A DNA stretch of 64,000 nucleotides, from NCBI GenBank assembly GCA_046727175.1, contig JBKPCD010000037.1:62001-126000 (forward strand), written 5' to 3'. The notes beneath the pieces were generated by a model. It was given only the letters and a program-made list of their open reading frames with translations. It was not told the DNA's origin and ran no database searches. Shown one piece after another: positions 1 to 9,621 of this stretch; the first letter of the stretch is position 1; every line of letters starts with the position of its first letter. Origin of the DNA: JBKPCD01 sp046727175. GTDB lineage: Bacteria > Acidobacteriota > Vicinamibacteria > Vicinamibacterales > 2-12-FULL-66-21. The translations under genes and the position numbers were made by a program.

Positions 1-1509
1 CGACGCTGCAACGACATCACGGAGGACAGGCGCGACACCAACCGGGCACAACGTCAACACGCGCTGACCGGAGTGGATCCCGGCCAGCTCCAGGATCTGT
101 TCCACCATCTCGCTCAGCCGTCGTCCCTCGCCTCGCACCAGCTCTCCGTACTTCCGGATCTGCTGCTCGTCGTCGACGACTCCCTCGGCAAGGTTGTCGG
201 CAGCGGCGCGAATGACGGCGAGCGGCGTTCGAAGCTCGTGAGACACTGCGGCGACGAACTCCATCTGCTGCTGCGCGAGGCGTTGCGCGCGGCGCGTTGA
301 GAGCACGAGCAGTCCCACGCTCGCGCCCAGCACGCCGAGCACCGATGAACTGATCAGAAGGTTTCGGCGGCGCGTCGCTGCGACCGCTCCTTCCAGTGAG
401 CCGGCCGGATGCTTCACGAGCAATCGCAACCGAGGCTGATTGATCAATGGCGGCCGTGGTGTGACCGTCCCCATCTGCGTCTTCTCGGCTGATGACTCAG
501 TTCCCTGGACGAAAAAGACCGAGGCTCCGTCCTTGTACGGAAGCTGGGTCGTACCTGTCGAGAGCGTGACTCGTCCACCGACCATGCTGTCCGAGGGGGT
601 GTTTCGTGAAGACGTCGTGGACGACCCGACCCCACCGCGTGCCGGCGGCCGCCTGGCCAGGAGCGTCGTGAACTGACGCACGTCTGCCGCAACGTTTCCA
701 AACTCCTGGATGCGGATCTGGAACAAGTCGGCTGATACGTCGACCTTCGCGTCCGGCTTCGGCGCGAACTGCGGCGTCGACCGATACCATACGCCACCGT
801 TCGAAGGACTCACGACGGCGAGGTGATAGTCGACGCCATCGCCGCTTCGGAAGTGCTGCTGCGCAATCGCTGGGAACATCTCGTTGACGAGATAGTCGCG
901 ATCCAGCAGCAGCACCGTGTACGAGATTCGCGGGATTACCTGCAGCTCGGTTCGCCCGCCGCGCTGATTGAAGATGACGTGCGGGGCCGGAACGACGAGT
1001 GCCGGAACGTTTTCCCAGACCATCGCGAGCATCGATCGAATCCAGACGGCGCGATGGTCCGACGTCACCGTCTGCTGGCCGACGAGTTGCGCCCGCACGT
1101 CGGCGAGTGCGGGCGGCCAATCGGCCGGTTCGATGAAACCCGTGGACGCGTTGAAGCGCTGCAGCCCCGGTTTCTCGCTGGCGTCTATCGCGACGACGTA
1201 GACGTCCTTGATCATTCGCGGATAACGCGCGGTGCTCTGCCAACGGTCGTAACGCGCGGCAAGCCGCGCCGCGATCGACGTCTCCTCCTGCATGGGCTCG
1301 AGCTGAAACAGCAGGTGCGCGCGGGTGAGCTCGCGGTCGAAATCCTGCGCGAAGTCGGAGGCGCGCGCGGTCAGGGTCGCCTTCATGCGATCCCGTTCCG
1401 CGTCGCTAATCGCGCCAAGCCAGCGGTACTGGACCGTGGCCAGCAGTGCAATCAACCCGAGCAGCGCCGCCGGCAAGGCCAACATCGGCGGCCGGAATCG
1501 ACCTCGCAT
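1..1509 (-). CDS. Sensor histidine kinase, 3' part outside window
   Basis: Read on the minus strand from an ATG at 1509-1507; the frame stays open to the window edge, so 503 residues are seen and the catalytic ATPase domain is missing. Residues 9-29 form a membrane segment. A long extracytoplasmic sensor region follows, then a second membrane segment at about 383-403 and a HisKA domain with the H-box SHELRTPLAV, the phospho-accepting His being about residue 424. This is the standard layout of a membrane-bound two-component sensor. The sensor domain is not one I recognise, so the signal is unknown. A partner response regulator would be expected beyond the left edge. It is divergent from the gene at 1788. 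Confidence 0.88.
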   Translation of the reverse strand, partial: MRGRFRPPMLALPAALLGLIALLATVQYRWLGAISDAERDRMKATLTARASDFAQDFDRELTRAHLLFQLEPMQEETSIAARLAARYDRWQSTARYPRMIKDVYVVAIDASEKPGLQRFNASTGFIEPADWPPALADVRAQLVGQQTVTSDHRAVWIRSMLAMVWENVPALVVPAPHVIFNQRGGRTELQVIPRISYTVLLLDRDYLVNEMFPAIAQQHFRSGDGVDYHLAVVSPSNGGVWYRSTPQFAPKPDAKVDVSADLFQIRIQEFGNVAADVRQFTTLLARRPPARGGVGSSTTSSRNTPSDSMVGGRVTLSTGTTQLPYKDGASVFFVQGTESSAEKTQMGTVTPRPPLINQPRLRLLVKHPAGSLEGAVAATRRRNLLISSSVLGVLGASVGLLVLSTRRAQRLAQQQMEFVAAVSHELRTPLAVIRAAADNLAEGVVDDEQQIRKYGELVRGEGRRLSEMVEQILELAGIHSGQRVLTLCPVGVAPVLRDVVAAS

Positions 1510-1657
1510 GAGCCGAGTCTAGCACGCGGCTCCGCGGGGGGACGGCGGCCCCAGCGAGGTTTTACGTGCTTAACAAATTCTTAGCGCACCGTTAACGACT
1601 GGCACGCATCGAACAGGGAACATTGTTCGTCTTAGAGTTCGCTGAGCTGACAGAGCT

Positions 1658-1756
1658 CACGGACAAGGCTGATCACCACGGAGCCACGACGAACACGAAG
1701 AAACAGAAACTGTTCTCCGTGTGCCCCGCGGCTCCGCGGTGGACGGTTTGTCCGTG
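1658..1756. repeat. Reiterated-word palindrome (GGCTCCGCGGT word)
   Basis: An inverted repeat lies in the divergent gap between the histidine kinase and the gene at 1788. The left arm is 1658-1688 and the right arm 1727-1756. The outer ends (CACGGACAA / TTGTCCGTG) and inner ends (CACCACGGAGCC / GGCTCCGCGGTG) pair; the middle of each arm does not. The right arm shares the words GGCTCCGCGGT and TTGTCCGTG, similarly spaced, with the palindrome at 10161-10296. It ends about 30 bases before the start at 1788, so it could sit in the 5' leader of that gene. Confidence 0.75.
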
Positions 1757-1787
1757 CCGTCTCCTCCGCTATTTCGTCGAGGATCAC

Positions 1788-2750
1788 ATGCCTAATCGCG
1801 ACGTCACCCACGGGATCATCGCACTCGCGCTCACACTGACCGGCGGAATCCTCACTGCACAGGACAAGGCGACCGAGGTACTTGCCGCAGCGCACAAGGC
1901 GCTGGGCGATAAAAAGCTCGACGCGCTGAAAACCCTGAGCGTCGAGGCGACGCTGCAGCGCAATGTCGGCGAGCGACAAATGAGCTCCGATATCGAGTTG
2001 CTGCTCGAACTCCCCGACAAGTACGTGCGGTCGGACACGCCCACCGGCGGCGGATTCGTGATTGGAGGCACCACCGGCTTCAATGGCGACAAGGCGATTC
2101 TGCCGACGAACACGGCGCCCGCGATGGGTGGCGGGATGATCATCCGAATGGGCGGCCCGGGAGGCGTGTTCAGTACGAACCCTGGCGAGAAGCCCACGCC
2201 CGAACAGCAGGAGCAGATGAATCGAACGATGCTGCGCAACGCTCGAGTGGAACTGTCGCGCCTCATGCTCGGCTGGTTCGCCATGGCGCACCCCTCGATC
2301 AACGCGCAATTTACATACGCCGGCGAGGCCGAATCTCCAGACGGCAAAGCGCACGTGATCGACGTCAAGGGCAGTGAAGGATTTGCTGCGCGCCTGTTCA
2401 TCGACGAGCAGACGAACCTTCCGCTGATGGTGACGTATCAAGCGCCCCAGCCGCGGATGATGACGTTCGGCGGTCCGGCTGCCCGGATGGGAGGGGCGCC
2501 GGGCCATCAGCTGACCGACGAAGAGCGCAAGAAGATTCGCGAAGACGCAGAGAAGCAGATCCAGGAACTGCAGAAACAGCCGCCGACGATGGTCGACTAC
2601 ACGCTCTTTGTCGACGATTGGCGCAGCGTCGACGGGGTCAAGTTCCCGCACAGTCTCCGCCGCGCTTCCGCCGGTACGACGAACGAGGAGTGGACGGTCA
2701 GCCGCGTCAAGGTCAATCCCAAGATTGATCCGAAGAAATTCGAAGGGTGA
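1788..2750 (+). CDS. Secreted LolA-like / outer-membrane lipoprotein-sorting-type protein of unknown function
   Basis: 320 residues from an ATG preceded by AGGA. The frame is open back to 1623, but only the ATG at 1788 gives a proper signal peptide (hydrophobic residues about 8-24, cleavage near TAQ-DK). The mature part is a soluble beta-rich protein with a long Gly/Met-rich loop at about residues 105-140. It resembles the secreted proteins that accompany TonB-dependent receptors in acidobacteria and loosely the LolA/LppX fold; this is inference from overall shape. Its stop is about 60 bases before the receptor start at 2810, so the two are probably co-transcribed. Confidence 0.7.
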   Translation: MPNRDVTHGIIALALTLTGGILTAQDKATEVLAAAHKALGDKKLDALKTLSVEATLQRNVGERQMSSDIELLLELPDKYVRSDTPTGGGFVIGGTTGFNGDKAILPTNTAPAMGGGMIIRMGGPGGVFSTNPGEKPTPEQQEQMNRTMLRNARVELSRLMLGWFAMAHPSINAQFTYAGEAESPDGKAHVIDVKGSEGFAARLFIDEQTNLPLMVTYQAPQPRMMTFGGPAARMGGAPGHQLTDEERKKIREDAEKQIQELQKQPPTMVDYTLFVDDWRSVDGVKFPHSLRRASAGTTNEEWTVSRVKVNPKIDPKKFEG

Positions 2751-2809
2751 TACGCGGATTCTCGCGGGTATTCGAGGATGCAAGCCCGAGACGCGGATTT
2801 CGCCGATTC

Positions 2810-5512
2810 ATGCCGATGACTCACTTGGCCACACGCCAATCGCCGCGACACGCAACATTGCTTGCCGGGGCCCTCGTTGCCTGCATGGTTGCAGCGATCC
2901 CGGTTTCGGCAACAGAACAGGCCCGAATGCAAACGGCAACCCTCCGCGTCGTTGTCAAGGATCCAAGCGGCGCCGTCATCCCGGCGGCGCTCGTTCAGGT
3001 GAAAGGTGAGGAGCCCGCGACGAGCACGGTCGCGCTCGAAGACGTGCCGTCCGACGGGCAAGGCGTTGCGGTCGCGCGAGAGCTGCCGCCAGGCCGCTAT
3101 ACCGTGTCCGCGAGCTTTCCGGGCTTCGACACCGTCGTGATTTCCGGACTTCGCGTCCGCGCGGGGGACAACCGGCGTGAGATTACCCTTCCGATTCAGC
3201 GGATGGACGAGAGCGTCTCCGTCAGTCGTGATCCGGCCACGGCCGCGTCGGATCCGAACAGCGATCGCTTCAGCAACGTGCTCTCCAAAGATCAGATCAA
3301 CGCACTGCCCGACGATCCGGATGAAATGGAGCAGGTGCTGAAAGACATGGCCGGACCGGGCGGCGTCATCCGCGTCGACGGTTTCCGCGGCGGAAAGCTG
3401 CCGCCGAAGTCGCAGATTCGATCGATCCGGTTCTCGAGCGGGATGTTCGCCGCCGAGAATCACAGCGGCGGTCACACGTTCGTCGATATCGTCACGCAAC
3501 CTGGCATCGGGCCGTTGCGGGGCGGTTTCGATTTCACGTTTCGTGACGATGCCATGAATGCGCGGAACGCGTTCCAGCCCACGAAAGGACCGGAACAGAC
3601 GCAGCAGTACACCTTCAATCTGAACGGAACGCTGATCAAGAACCGCACGTCGTTCTCGCTGGTTGCGGGCGGCGCGTCGCTGTACGATTCGGCCAACGTC
3701 TACGCGTCGCTGCCGAACGGCACGCGCGCGGCGCCGATCCGTCGCCCGGCGGATCGAATCAACTTCAACGGCCGGCTCGATCACGCGCTGACGAAGGCGC
3801 ACACGCTTCGCGCGTCGTTCCAGCAGAACAACGACGATCAGCGCAACCTCGGCATCGGCAGCTTCGATCTGCCCGGACGCGCGTACTCGCGAACCTCGAC
3901 CGATAGCATCCTGCGCCTGTCCGAAAGCGGGCCGCTTGCCCGGAAGTGGTTCGGCGAGTCGCGCCTGCAGCTGCGCTGGCGTTCCACCGACGCCAGCTCT
4001 GTGCTCGAGGCACCGACGGTGAAGGTCCTCGACGCGTTCACGTCTGGCGGCGCGCAACAGGCAGGCGGCGGTGACAGCACCGAGCTGGAGTGGGCAACGA
4101 ACATCGACTGGGCGCGTGGAAAGCATGCCGTGCGGATGGGAACGCTCCTGGAAGGCGGCTGGTATCGAAGCGACAGCCACACGAATTATCTCGGCACATT
4201 CACCTTCACGAGCAATGCCGACTTCGAAGCGGAACGCCCCGCGACCTACTCGCAGCGAATCGGCGATCCGCTCGTGGAGTACTCGCAGTGGCAGGCTGGC
4301 GTCTTCGTGCAGGACGACTGGCGCGTGCGGAAGAACCTCACGTTGAGCTTCGGCGTCCGGCAGGAACTGCAAACGCACGTTGGCGACGGACTGAACATGG
4401 GCCCGCGCACCGGGTTCACCTGGTCGCCATTCAAGAGCGGGAAGACGACGATCAGGGGAGGCGGAGGGATCTTCTACGACTGGCTCGAATCGAGCACCTA
4501 CGAACAGGTCCTGCGTGTCGACGGGTACCGGCAGCAGGACTTGATCATCCAGAACCCCGGTTTCCCCGACCCGTTTGCTGGCGGCGCGGAGCAAACCGTG
4601 CTGCCTACGAGCAAGTACCTGCTGGCCCCCGGCCTCGTGATGCCCCAGCGCGCAATCGCGCTCCTCGGGGTGACCCAGCAGTTCTCGCAGACGTTCACCG
4701 CGAACATCAATTACAGCCACACGGCCGGATACGACTGGTTCCGGGGCCGCAACATCAATGCCCCGCTCGCGAACGGCCAGCGACCCGATCCGACGTTCGG
4801 GAACGTCACACAGGTCGAGTCGACGGCACGGATGCGCGGCGAGACGCTGAACGTCGGCGTGAACTTCAACGTTCCCGCGCGCCGCACGTTCCTCTTCGCC
4901 AACTATTCGTGGATACGTCAGCGGAACGATGCCGACGGTCCGTTCAGTCTTCCCGCAAACAGCTACGGCCTCGCGGCGGAGTGGGGGCCCGCCACCGGTG
5001 TCCCGCACCACATCGCCAGCGCTGTGATGAACACGACGCTCTACAAGAACATCCGCGTCGGGCTGACGATGAACGCCCTCTCCGGAACGCCCTACAACAT
5101 CACGACCGGCAGCGACGACAACGGCGACACGGTCTTCACCGATCGTCCGGCCGGCGTCGGACGGAATTCGGCGATGAGCAAGGGCATGTGGGATGTCGGC
5201 GCCCGTGTCAGCTACGCATTCGGATTCGGGGATCGGCCTTCGACCGGCGGCGGGCCGATGGGCGGCGGCACGATGATCATCCAGCGGGTCGGGCCCGGAG
5301 GGCCGGATGCCGGGGGGCTGCTCGGCGCAATCGGTGGCGGCGGCGCCGAGAACAAGCGAGTCCGCTTCGAGCTCTTCGCCGCCGCACAGAACCTGTTGAA
5401 CCACGTGAACCCGATCGGGTACTCGGGCGTCATGACGTCGCAGTTCTTCGGTCAGCCGACGGCCGCCATGCCGGCGCGCCGGATCGATGTGGGAATGAGG
5501 GTTGGTTTCTGA
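2810..5512 (+). CDS. TonB-dependent receptor-like outer membrane protein with N-terminal carboxypeptidase-regulatory domain
   Basis: 900 residues from the ATG at 2810; a GTG at 2747 overlapping the previous stop would add 21 residues unlike a signal peptide. The start gives a signal peptide ending near VSA-TEQ. Residues about 40-120 form a CarboxypepD_reg-like fold (VVKDPSGAVIPAALVQVKG, then LPPGRYTVSASFPGFDTV). A plug-like domain follows (FRGGKLPPKSQIRSI), then a large beta-barrel ending in a C-terminal Phe (MRVGF), the usual barrel-insertion signal. Late Gly-rich loops (GGGPMGGG) are an oddity. Acidobacteria carry many such OAR/SusC-like receptors; the substrate cannot be read from sequence. 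Confidence 0.85.
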   Translation: MPMTHLATRQSPRHATLLAGALVACMVAAIPVSATEQARMQTATLRVVVKDPSGAVIPAALVQVKGEEPATSTVALEDVPSDGQGVAVARELPPGRYTVSASFPGFDTVVISGLRVRAGDNRREITLPIQRMDESVSVSRDPATAASDPNSDRFSNVLSKDQINALPDDPDEMEQVLKDMAGPGGVIRVDGFRGGKLPPKSQIRSIRFSSGMFAAENHSGGHTFVDIVTQPGIGPLRGGFDFTFRDDAMNARNAFQPTKGPEQTQQYTFNLNGTLIKNRTSFSLVAGGASLYDSANVYASLPNGTRAAPIRRPADRINFNGRLDHALTKAHTLRASFQQNNDDQRNLGIGSFDLPGRAYSRTSTDSILRLSESGPLARKWFGESRLQLRWRSTDASSVLEAPTVKVLDAFTSGGAQQAGGGDSTELEWATNIDWARGKHAVRMGTLLEGGWYRSDSHTNYLGTFTFTSNADFEAERPATYSQRIGDPLVEYSQWQAGVFVQDDWRVRKNLTLSFGVRQELQTHVGDGLNMGPRTGFTWSPFKSGKTTIRGGGGIFYDWLESSTYEQVLRVDGYRQQDLIIQNPGFPDPFAGGAEQTVLPTSKYLLAPGLVMPQRAIALLGVTQQFSQTFTANINYSHTAGYDWFRGRNINAPLANGQRPDPTFGNVTQVESTARMRGETLNVGVNFNVPARRTFLFANYSWIRQRNDADGPFSLPANSYGLAAEWGPATGVPHHIASAVMNTTLYKNIRVGLTMNALSGTPYNITTGSDDNGDTVFTDRPAGVGRNSAMSKGMWDVGARVSYAFGFGDRPSTGGGPMGGGTMIIQRVGPGGPDAGGLLGAIGGGGAENKRVRFELFAAAQNLLNHVNPIGYSGVMTSQFFGQPTAAMPARRIDVGMRVGF

Positions 5513-5540
5513 AGTCGAGCAATCGCGAATCCCACAGAAG

Positions 5541-5602
5541 GTCAGGAGATCAGGAGGATTTCAGAACTGAATCTCTTGATCTCCTGTTCTCCTGTTATCT
5601 CC
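5541..5602. repeat. Reiterated-word palindrome (CTCCTGATCTCCTG word), convergent junction
   Basis: The left arm CAGGAGATCAGGAGG at 5543-5557 pairs with TCTTGATCTCCTGTTCTCCTG at about 5574-5594. It lies between the converging receptor and MFS genes and probably ends both transcripts. The right arm runs into the MFS reading frame and encodes its last residues. The same pyrimidine word recurs at 12571-12611 without its purine arm. Confidence 0.75.
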
Positions 5603-6907
5603 CTGGGCTCTGACACGAATCTCACCGATCGGTTCAACGATTGCGAACTGGATTCGTTGACGCCGCTCGAATATCCGATCCACCGCGAGAAAGTACGGCA
5701 GCGCGAGCGCTGACAGCGCCGCCGCAGCGGCAAAGGCACTCGCGAAACCGAACTCCTGAATCAACCATCCCATCGTTGTCGATCCGGTTCCAATGCCGGT
5801 GTCGAATGCGGCCAGGATCGCGCCGAAAGCAGCGCCACGTCGATCCGGTCGCACGCCTTGCATCACGTAGCCGACGTAAACGGGATAGGCCGTGCCGAAC
5901 CCGGTTCCGAACACCATGGCTGATGCGATCATCCACGCGCGCGTGCCGCCAAACGCGAGGAGCGCGAGACCCAGACTGATGAGGACCAGACACGGCGCGA
6001 ATACACGCTTGTAGCCGAGTCGATCTCCGAGCCGACCTGCGAACGGCCGCGTCACGAGGATGATGCCGGCGAGCGCCGTCAGGTAGATGCCCTTTGGCGT
6101 CGTTCCGTTCGCGTCCGCATAGAGCGCCGCGAAGCTCGTGATTCCGCCGTAGCCGAACGAATAGAGAAACAAGCTCACCGACACGATGAGGACGCGCCAT
6201 TCGAGAATGCCGCGTGCGCGCGGATTCGGAACGACGGCTCGATCGAGACCGGGGGGCTTCGCCCCGCCGGACCCCCCATCGCCGTCGCTCGCGGGGGCCC
6301 CTTCGCCCCGCTCCGCTCCGGCGGGGCGCGCCTGTGGCGCGCCTGACGTCGGTGCGTGTTCGGGAAGACTCCATGCGATTGCCGTCATGATCGCGTTCAG
6401 CGCGGCGCCGCCAACACAGAGCCAGACCCAGCCGAGGTGATAGACCCAAAAGCCGACGGTCGGCGCTACGGCGATTGCCGCCACACTCGAGAGCCCCCAA
6501 TATCCAATTCCTTCGGCCCGGCGCTGCTCCGGCAGCATGCCTGTCATGTACGCAGCCGAGGCCGAGAGCAGGCCGGACCAGAAGATGCCGTGGACCACGA
6601 CGAGCGCAAGCAGCAGTCGATAGCTGTCGATGACGGCGTAGGCAAGCGAGAAGATCGTCAGCGCGATGCTCGACGTGATCAGCACGCGCTTCTGGCCAAC
6701 GCGATCGGCAAACGCGCCGGTGAGCGGTGCCGAGAACGCCGACGAGTACGTCAGAAACCCCAGAAAGAGACCGGACGCGAACGTGGACCCGCCGAGATCC
6801 AGGATGTGGAACGGCGCGGTCGGGAGCAGTTGAAAGGCCGAGAGAAAAACCGTGAACGTGAACCCGCACATCAGGAAGAAGCGCGGGGTGAAGAGGCGAT
6901 CGGGCAC
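5561..6907 (-). CDS. MFS transporter with an in-frame GC-rich repeat insert
   Basis: 448 residues with the twelve-helix major facilitator pattern and the loop 2-3 motif FADRVGQKRVL; a related sequence, GRLGDRLGYKRV, opens the second half. Start is a GTG at 6907 without a clear ribosome-binding site; the ATG at residue 13 is an alternative but would shorten helix 1. Residues 188-220, between helices 6 and 7, are a Gly/Ala/Pro-rich stretch encoded by a repeat that also occurs at 23661 and 31945 (see the repeat at 6247). The last residues, roughly GDNRRTGDQEIQF, are encoded by an arm of the palindrome at 5541. Substrate unknown. Confidence 0.85.
   Translation of the reverse strand: MPDRLFTPRFFLMCGFTFTVFLSAFQLLPTAPFHILDLGGSTFASGLFLGFLTYSSAFSAPLTGAFADRVGQKRVLITSSIALTIFSLAYAVIDSYRLLLALVVVHGIFWSGLLSASAAYMTGMLPEQRRAEGIGYWGLSSVAAIAVAPTVGFWVYHLGWVWLCVGGAALNAIMTAIAWSLPEHAPTSGAPQARPAGAERGEGAPASDGDGGSGGAKPPGLDRAVVPNPRARGILEWRVLIVSVSLFLYSFGYGGITSFAALYADANGTTPKGIYLTALAGIILVTRPFAGRLGDRLGYKRVFAPCLVLISLGLALLAFGGTRAWMIASAMVFGTGFGTAYPVYVGYVMQGVRPDRRGAAFGAILAAFDTGIGTGSTTMGWLIQEFGFASAFAAAAALSALALPYFLAVDRIFERRQRIQFAIVEPIGEIRVRAQGDNRRTGDQEIQF
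6247..6346. repeat. GC-rich repeat copy K1, inside the MFS coding sequence
   Basis: Read on the minus strand, this stretch shares with 23661-23798 the run GTCAGGCGCG, the core CGCCGGAGCGGAGCGGGGC, the segment CCCCCGCGAGCGACGGCGA and the end CCGGCGGGGCGAAGCCC. It keeps the reading frame and adds about 33 residues to the cytoplasmic loop of the transporter. The copy at 23661 is intergenic and contains an extra hairpin that is absent here. Confidence 0.85.
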
Positions 6908-6954
6908 ACAACAGTCTACAGTCGACAGTCGCTCGTCGTCAGTCGCAGTCGCCA
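6908..6954. repeat. Reiterated CAGTCG-word tract
   Basis: Runs of CAGTCGACAGTCG, then GTCAGTCGCAGTCG, lie between the MFS start and the ADOP permease end (both minus strand), so downstream of the permease. GTCGAC is self-complementary and the tract can fold, but no long arm is present. The word recurs at about 48225 (CAGTCGTCAGTCGT). Confidence 0.5.
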
Positions 6955-7023
6955 GGCCGGGTCGCCACTCTAGGTCGACAGCCGCGATCGTGAATCAGCA
7001 CTCGTCAAACTGCGATCCGCACT

Positions 7024-9474
7024 CTATTCTGTCTTCAACGCAATCACAGGGTCGACGCGAGTGGCCCGCAACGCCGGAATGAGACTCGCAACGACCGCAA
7101 CGACGGAAAGGCCCGCGGCGACACCAACGAACGTGACGGGATCGCCGGGTGTCACGTCGTGCAGGAGGCCGCGCATGAAGCCGGTCGCCCAGACGGCGAT
7201 CGTCATACCGATGACGATGCCTGCGAGCGCGAGCACGAGGCCGCTTCTCAGGATCAATCGCAGGACCTCGCCGCGACCTGCTCCGACGGCGACGCGAATC
7301 CCGATCTCCCGCGTGCGGAGGCTGACGATATAGGACAGCACGCCGTAGATCCCGATGGCCGACAATGCCAGGGCGAGCGCCGCGAAGATTCCGAGCAGCA
7401 CGCCGGTGAAGCGCGGCGCCGACATCGCCGCACCAACCACGTCGTCCATGGTCCGCAGGTCCGCGATTGGCAGATTGGGATCGAGGTCACGCAGCGCTTG
7501 ACGAATTGATCCGGTGAGTGCGCGAGGGTCAGTGGAGGCTTTGACGACGAGCGACATTGCGCGGAACGGATTGCCGGTGACTCTCTGCCACTGCGCGTGT
7601 GGAATATAGAACTTTTCCTTGACGACATCGGTCAGCCCGTTGTGCTTCACGTCTGCGACGATGCCGACGACCGTGACCCACGGGCGGCTGGGGCTCATGC
7701 CGACCTTCATGCGACCGCCGATCGGATCGCGACCGGCCCAGTAGATCCGCGCCATGGCTTCGTTGATGAGCGCCACCGGCATCGTGTCGGTCGCATCGGC
7801 CGGCGAGATCGTGCGGCCTCTGACGAGGCGTTCTCCCATCGCTTCGAGGTAACCATCCGTGATGATCTGCCAGTCGCCCTTGGCGTTCGTACCGGGAGGA
7901 GGCGTATAGCCTTCGACGATCAAGCTGTAGTCACCGATGGTCGAGCCGAGCGGCAGAGAGCGCACGGCGCCGGCCATCTTCACGCCGGGCAGATGGCGGA
8001 CGCGATCGATGAGCTGCTGATAGAACGTCACGATCTGCTCGGGCGCCGGATAGGTCGCCTGCGGCAGCGAGATTCGGAGTGTCAGCACGTTCGACGGCTC
8101 GAGCCCGAGCGGCACACGCTGGAGCGACCAGAGGCTGCGCAGCATCAGACCTGCACCAATCAGCAACACGACGGCGAGGGCCATCTCGACGACAACGAGC
8201 GCGCTGCGAAATCGTTGACGGGTGCCGCCACTCGACGCGCCCTGGGCGCCGTCCTTCAGCGCGTCCGTCAGGTCGATTCGCAGCGTTCTGAGCGCGGGCG
8301 TGAGGCTGAAGAGGACCGACGTGCCAAGCGCAATCGCGGCGGTGAACAGGAGAACGCGGAGATCGACGTTCGCGCCCGCGACACGCGGAATGCTCGCCGG
8401 ATTCCACCAGGCAAGGAACCGCACGCCTGCAAAGGCGAACGCGAGACCCACGAGGGCGCTCATCGTGGTGAGCACCAGGCTTTCGGTCAACAGCTGACGG
8501 ACCATGCGGGCCCGGCCGGCGCCCAACGCCGACCGGACGGCGATCTCGCGCTGCCTCGCTTCGGCGCGAGCCAGCAGCAGATTTGCCACGTTCGCGCAGG
8601 CAATGAGCAGCAGGAACGCGACCGCGCCCGTCAAGAGCCAGATCGCGCGACGTACGCCGCCAACCACTTCGTCGGTGAGCGACAGGACGACGGTGTCGAA
8701 CTGCATCTGGACGGGATAAAGCCCCTCGCGGATCATCGCCTGCGCGATGCCGTGCATCTCGGCGGCCGCCTGTTGAACCGTCGCGCCTGGTGCGAGCCGT
8801 CCGGCAGCGTAGAACCCGTGGCTTCCGTGATCCGTGCTCGCAGGATCCATCTGCAGCGGCGCCCAGAGCTGGGAGGGCTGGACGTTGTGGTAATCGGTTG
8901 GCAGCAAGAAGTCTGGAGGCATCACGCCGAGGACTTCGTACGGCCGTCCGTTGATCTGAATCGCACGGCCGACTACCGCAGGATTCGCAGAGTACCTCCG
9001 GTTCCAGAGTCCGAATCCGAGGATGACGACGTTCGGTCCGTTGGGAAGATCTTCGCTGACGTTGAAGGTGCGGCCGATGAGAGGCTGCACGCCAAGCGTC
9101 GAAAAGGTATTGGCCGAGACATTCGCCGCGGAGACGCGTTCGGGATCGCCGTCACCGGTCAGGTTGACTTGTCCCTCGCTCCAGACCGCGATCTCCTGCA
9201 GGGTTCGGCTCCGCTTGCGGTAATCGACGACCTCGCCACTCGCGACCCACGTCTTGTCGAAGGCCGTCCATTTGCTCCAAATCATGACGGCGCGATCTGG
9301 CGCCGCCCAGGGTAACGGGCGCAACAGGACGGCATTGACGACGCTGAAAATTGCGGCGTTTGCGCCGATCCCGAGCGCGAGCGTGAGGACGGCGATCGTC
9401 GCGAAGCCGGGGTTGCGACGAAGGGTTCGTGCGCCGAAGCGAAGATCCTGTCGGACCGTATCGAAGATGGACAT
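7024..9474 (-). CDS. ADOP-type ABC transporter permease (MacB/FtsX, duplicated)
   Basis: 816 residues from the ATG at 9474, with AGGA eight bases upstream; the frame extends to 9567 but the family begins at MSIFDTVRQDLRFGARTLRRNP. The first helix carries the signature LALGIGANAAIFSVVNAVLLRPLP. A periplasmic MacB-PCD domain, three helices, a second periplasmic domain and a final FtsX block (GIYGVLSYIVSLRTREIGIR) follow, giving the duplicated plan of the acidobacterial duplicated orphan permeases. As usual for the family no ATPase gene is adjacent. A role in export or envelope stress is known for MacB but only inferred here. Confidence 0.92.
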   Translation of the reverse strand: MSIFDTVRQDLRFGARTLRRNPGFATIAVLTLALGIGANAAIFSVVNAVLLRPLPWAAPDRAVMIWSKWTAFDKTWVASGEVVDYRKRSRTLQEIAVWSEGQVNLTGDGDPERVSAANVSANTFSTLGVQPLIGRTFNVSEDLPNGPNVVILGFGLWNRRYSANPAVVGRAIQINGRPYEVLGVMPPDFLLPTDYHNVQPSQLWAPLQMDPASTDHGSHGFYAAGRLAPGATVQQAAAEMHGIAQAMIREGLYPVQMQFDTVVLSLTDEVVGGVRRAIWLLTGAVAFLLLIACANVANLLLARAEARQREIAVRSALGAGRARMVRQLLTESLVLTTMSALVGLAFAFAGVRFLAWWNPASIPRVAGANVDLRVLLFTAAIALGTSVLFSLTPALRTLRIDLTDALKDGAQGASSGGTRQRFRSALVVVEMALAVVLLIGAGLMLRSLWSLQRVPLGLEPSNVLTLRISLPQATYPAPEQIVTFYQQLIDRVRHLPGVKMAGAVRSLPLGSTIGDYSLIVEGYTPPPGTNAKGDWQIITDGYLEAMGERLVRGRTISPADATDTMPVALINEAMARIYWAGRDPIGGRMKVGMSPSRPWVTVVGIVADVKHNGLTDVVKEKFYIPHAQWQRVTGNPFRAMSLVVKASTDPRALTGSIRQALRDLDPNLPIADLRTMDDVVGAAMSAPRFTGVLLGIFAALALALSAIGIYGVLSYIVSLRTREIGIRVAVGAGRGEVLRLILRSGLVLALAGIVIGMTIAVWATGFMRGLLHDVTPGDPVTFVGVAAGLSVVAVVASLIPALRATRVDPVIALKTE

Positions 9475-9621
9475 GAGTGTTTGTCCTGCTGAGATGTTCG
9501 ACCGCCGGAGATCGGAAAAGACGGAGGCCACGGTCCGTCTCCTCCGGCGGGAGGCAGTCGCCGACAATTAGACGGCTCGCAAGCTCGGATCGTTTCTCCA
9601 AAGTGGGCTAAGATTCCTCAC
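9475..9621. promoter_or_regulatory. Divergent promoter region with a -10-like TAAGAT close to the right-hand start
   Basis: This gap separates the ADOP permease (minus) from the gene at 9622 (plus). TAAGAT at 9609-9614 is only seven bases before the ATG at 9622 and there is no Shine-Dalgarno sequence, which suggests a leaderless transcript. I see no convincing -35 box. Confidence 0.35.

Noticed and set aside
2597..5404. A 935-residue open frame antisense to the TonB-receptor-like gene
   Set aside because: High GC leaves long antisense frames open; composition is Arg/His/Val-rich, and the plus strand encodes a clear receptor.
7597..9315. A 572-residue plus-strand frame across the ADOP permease
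   Set aside because: Shadow of the permease; no domain and no start signal.
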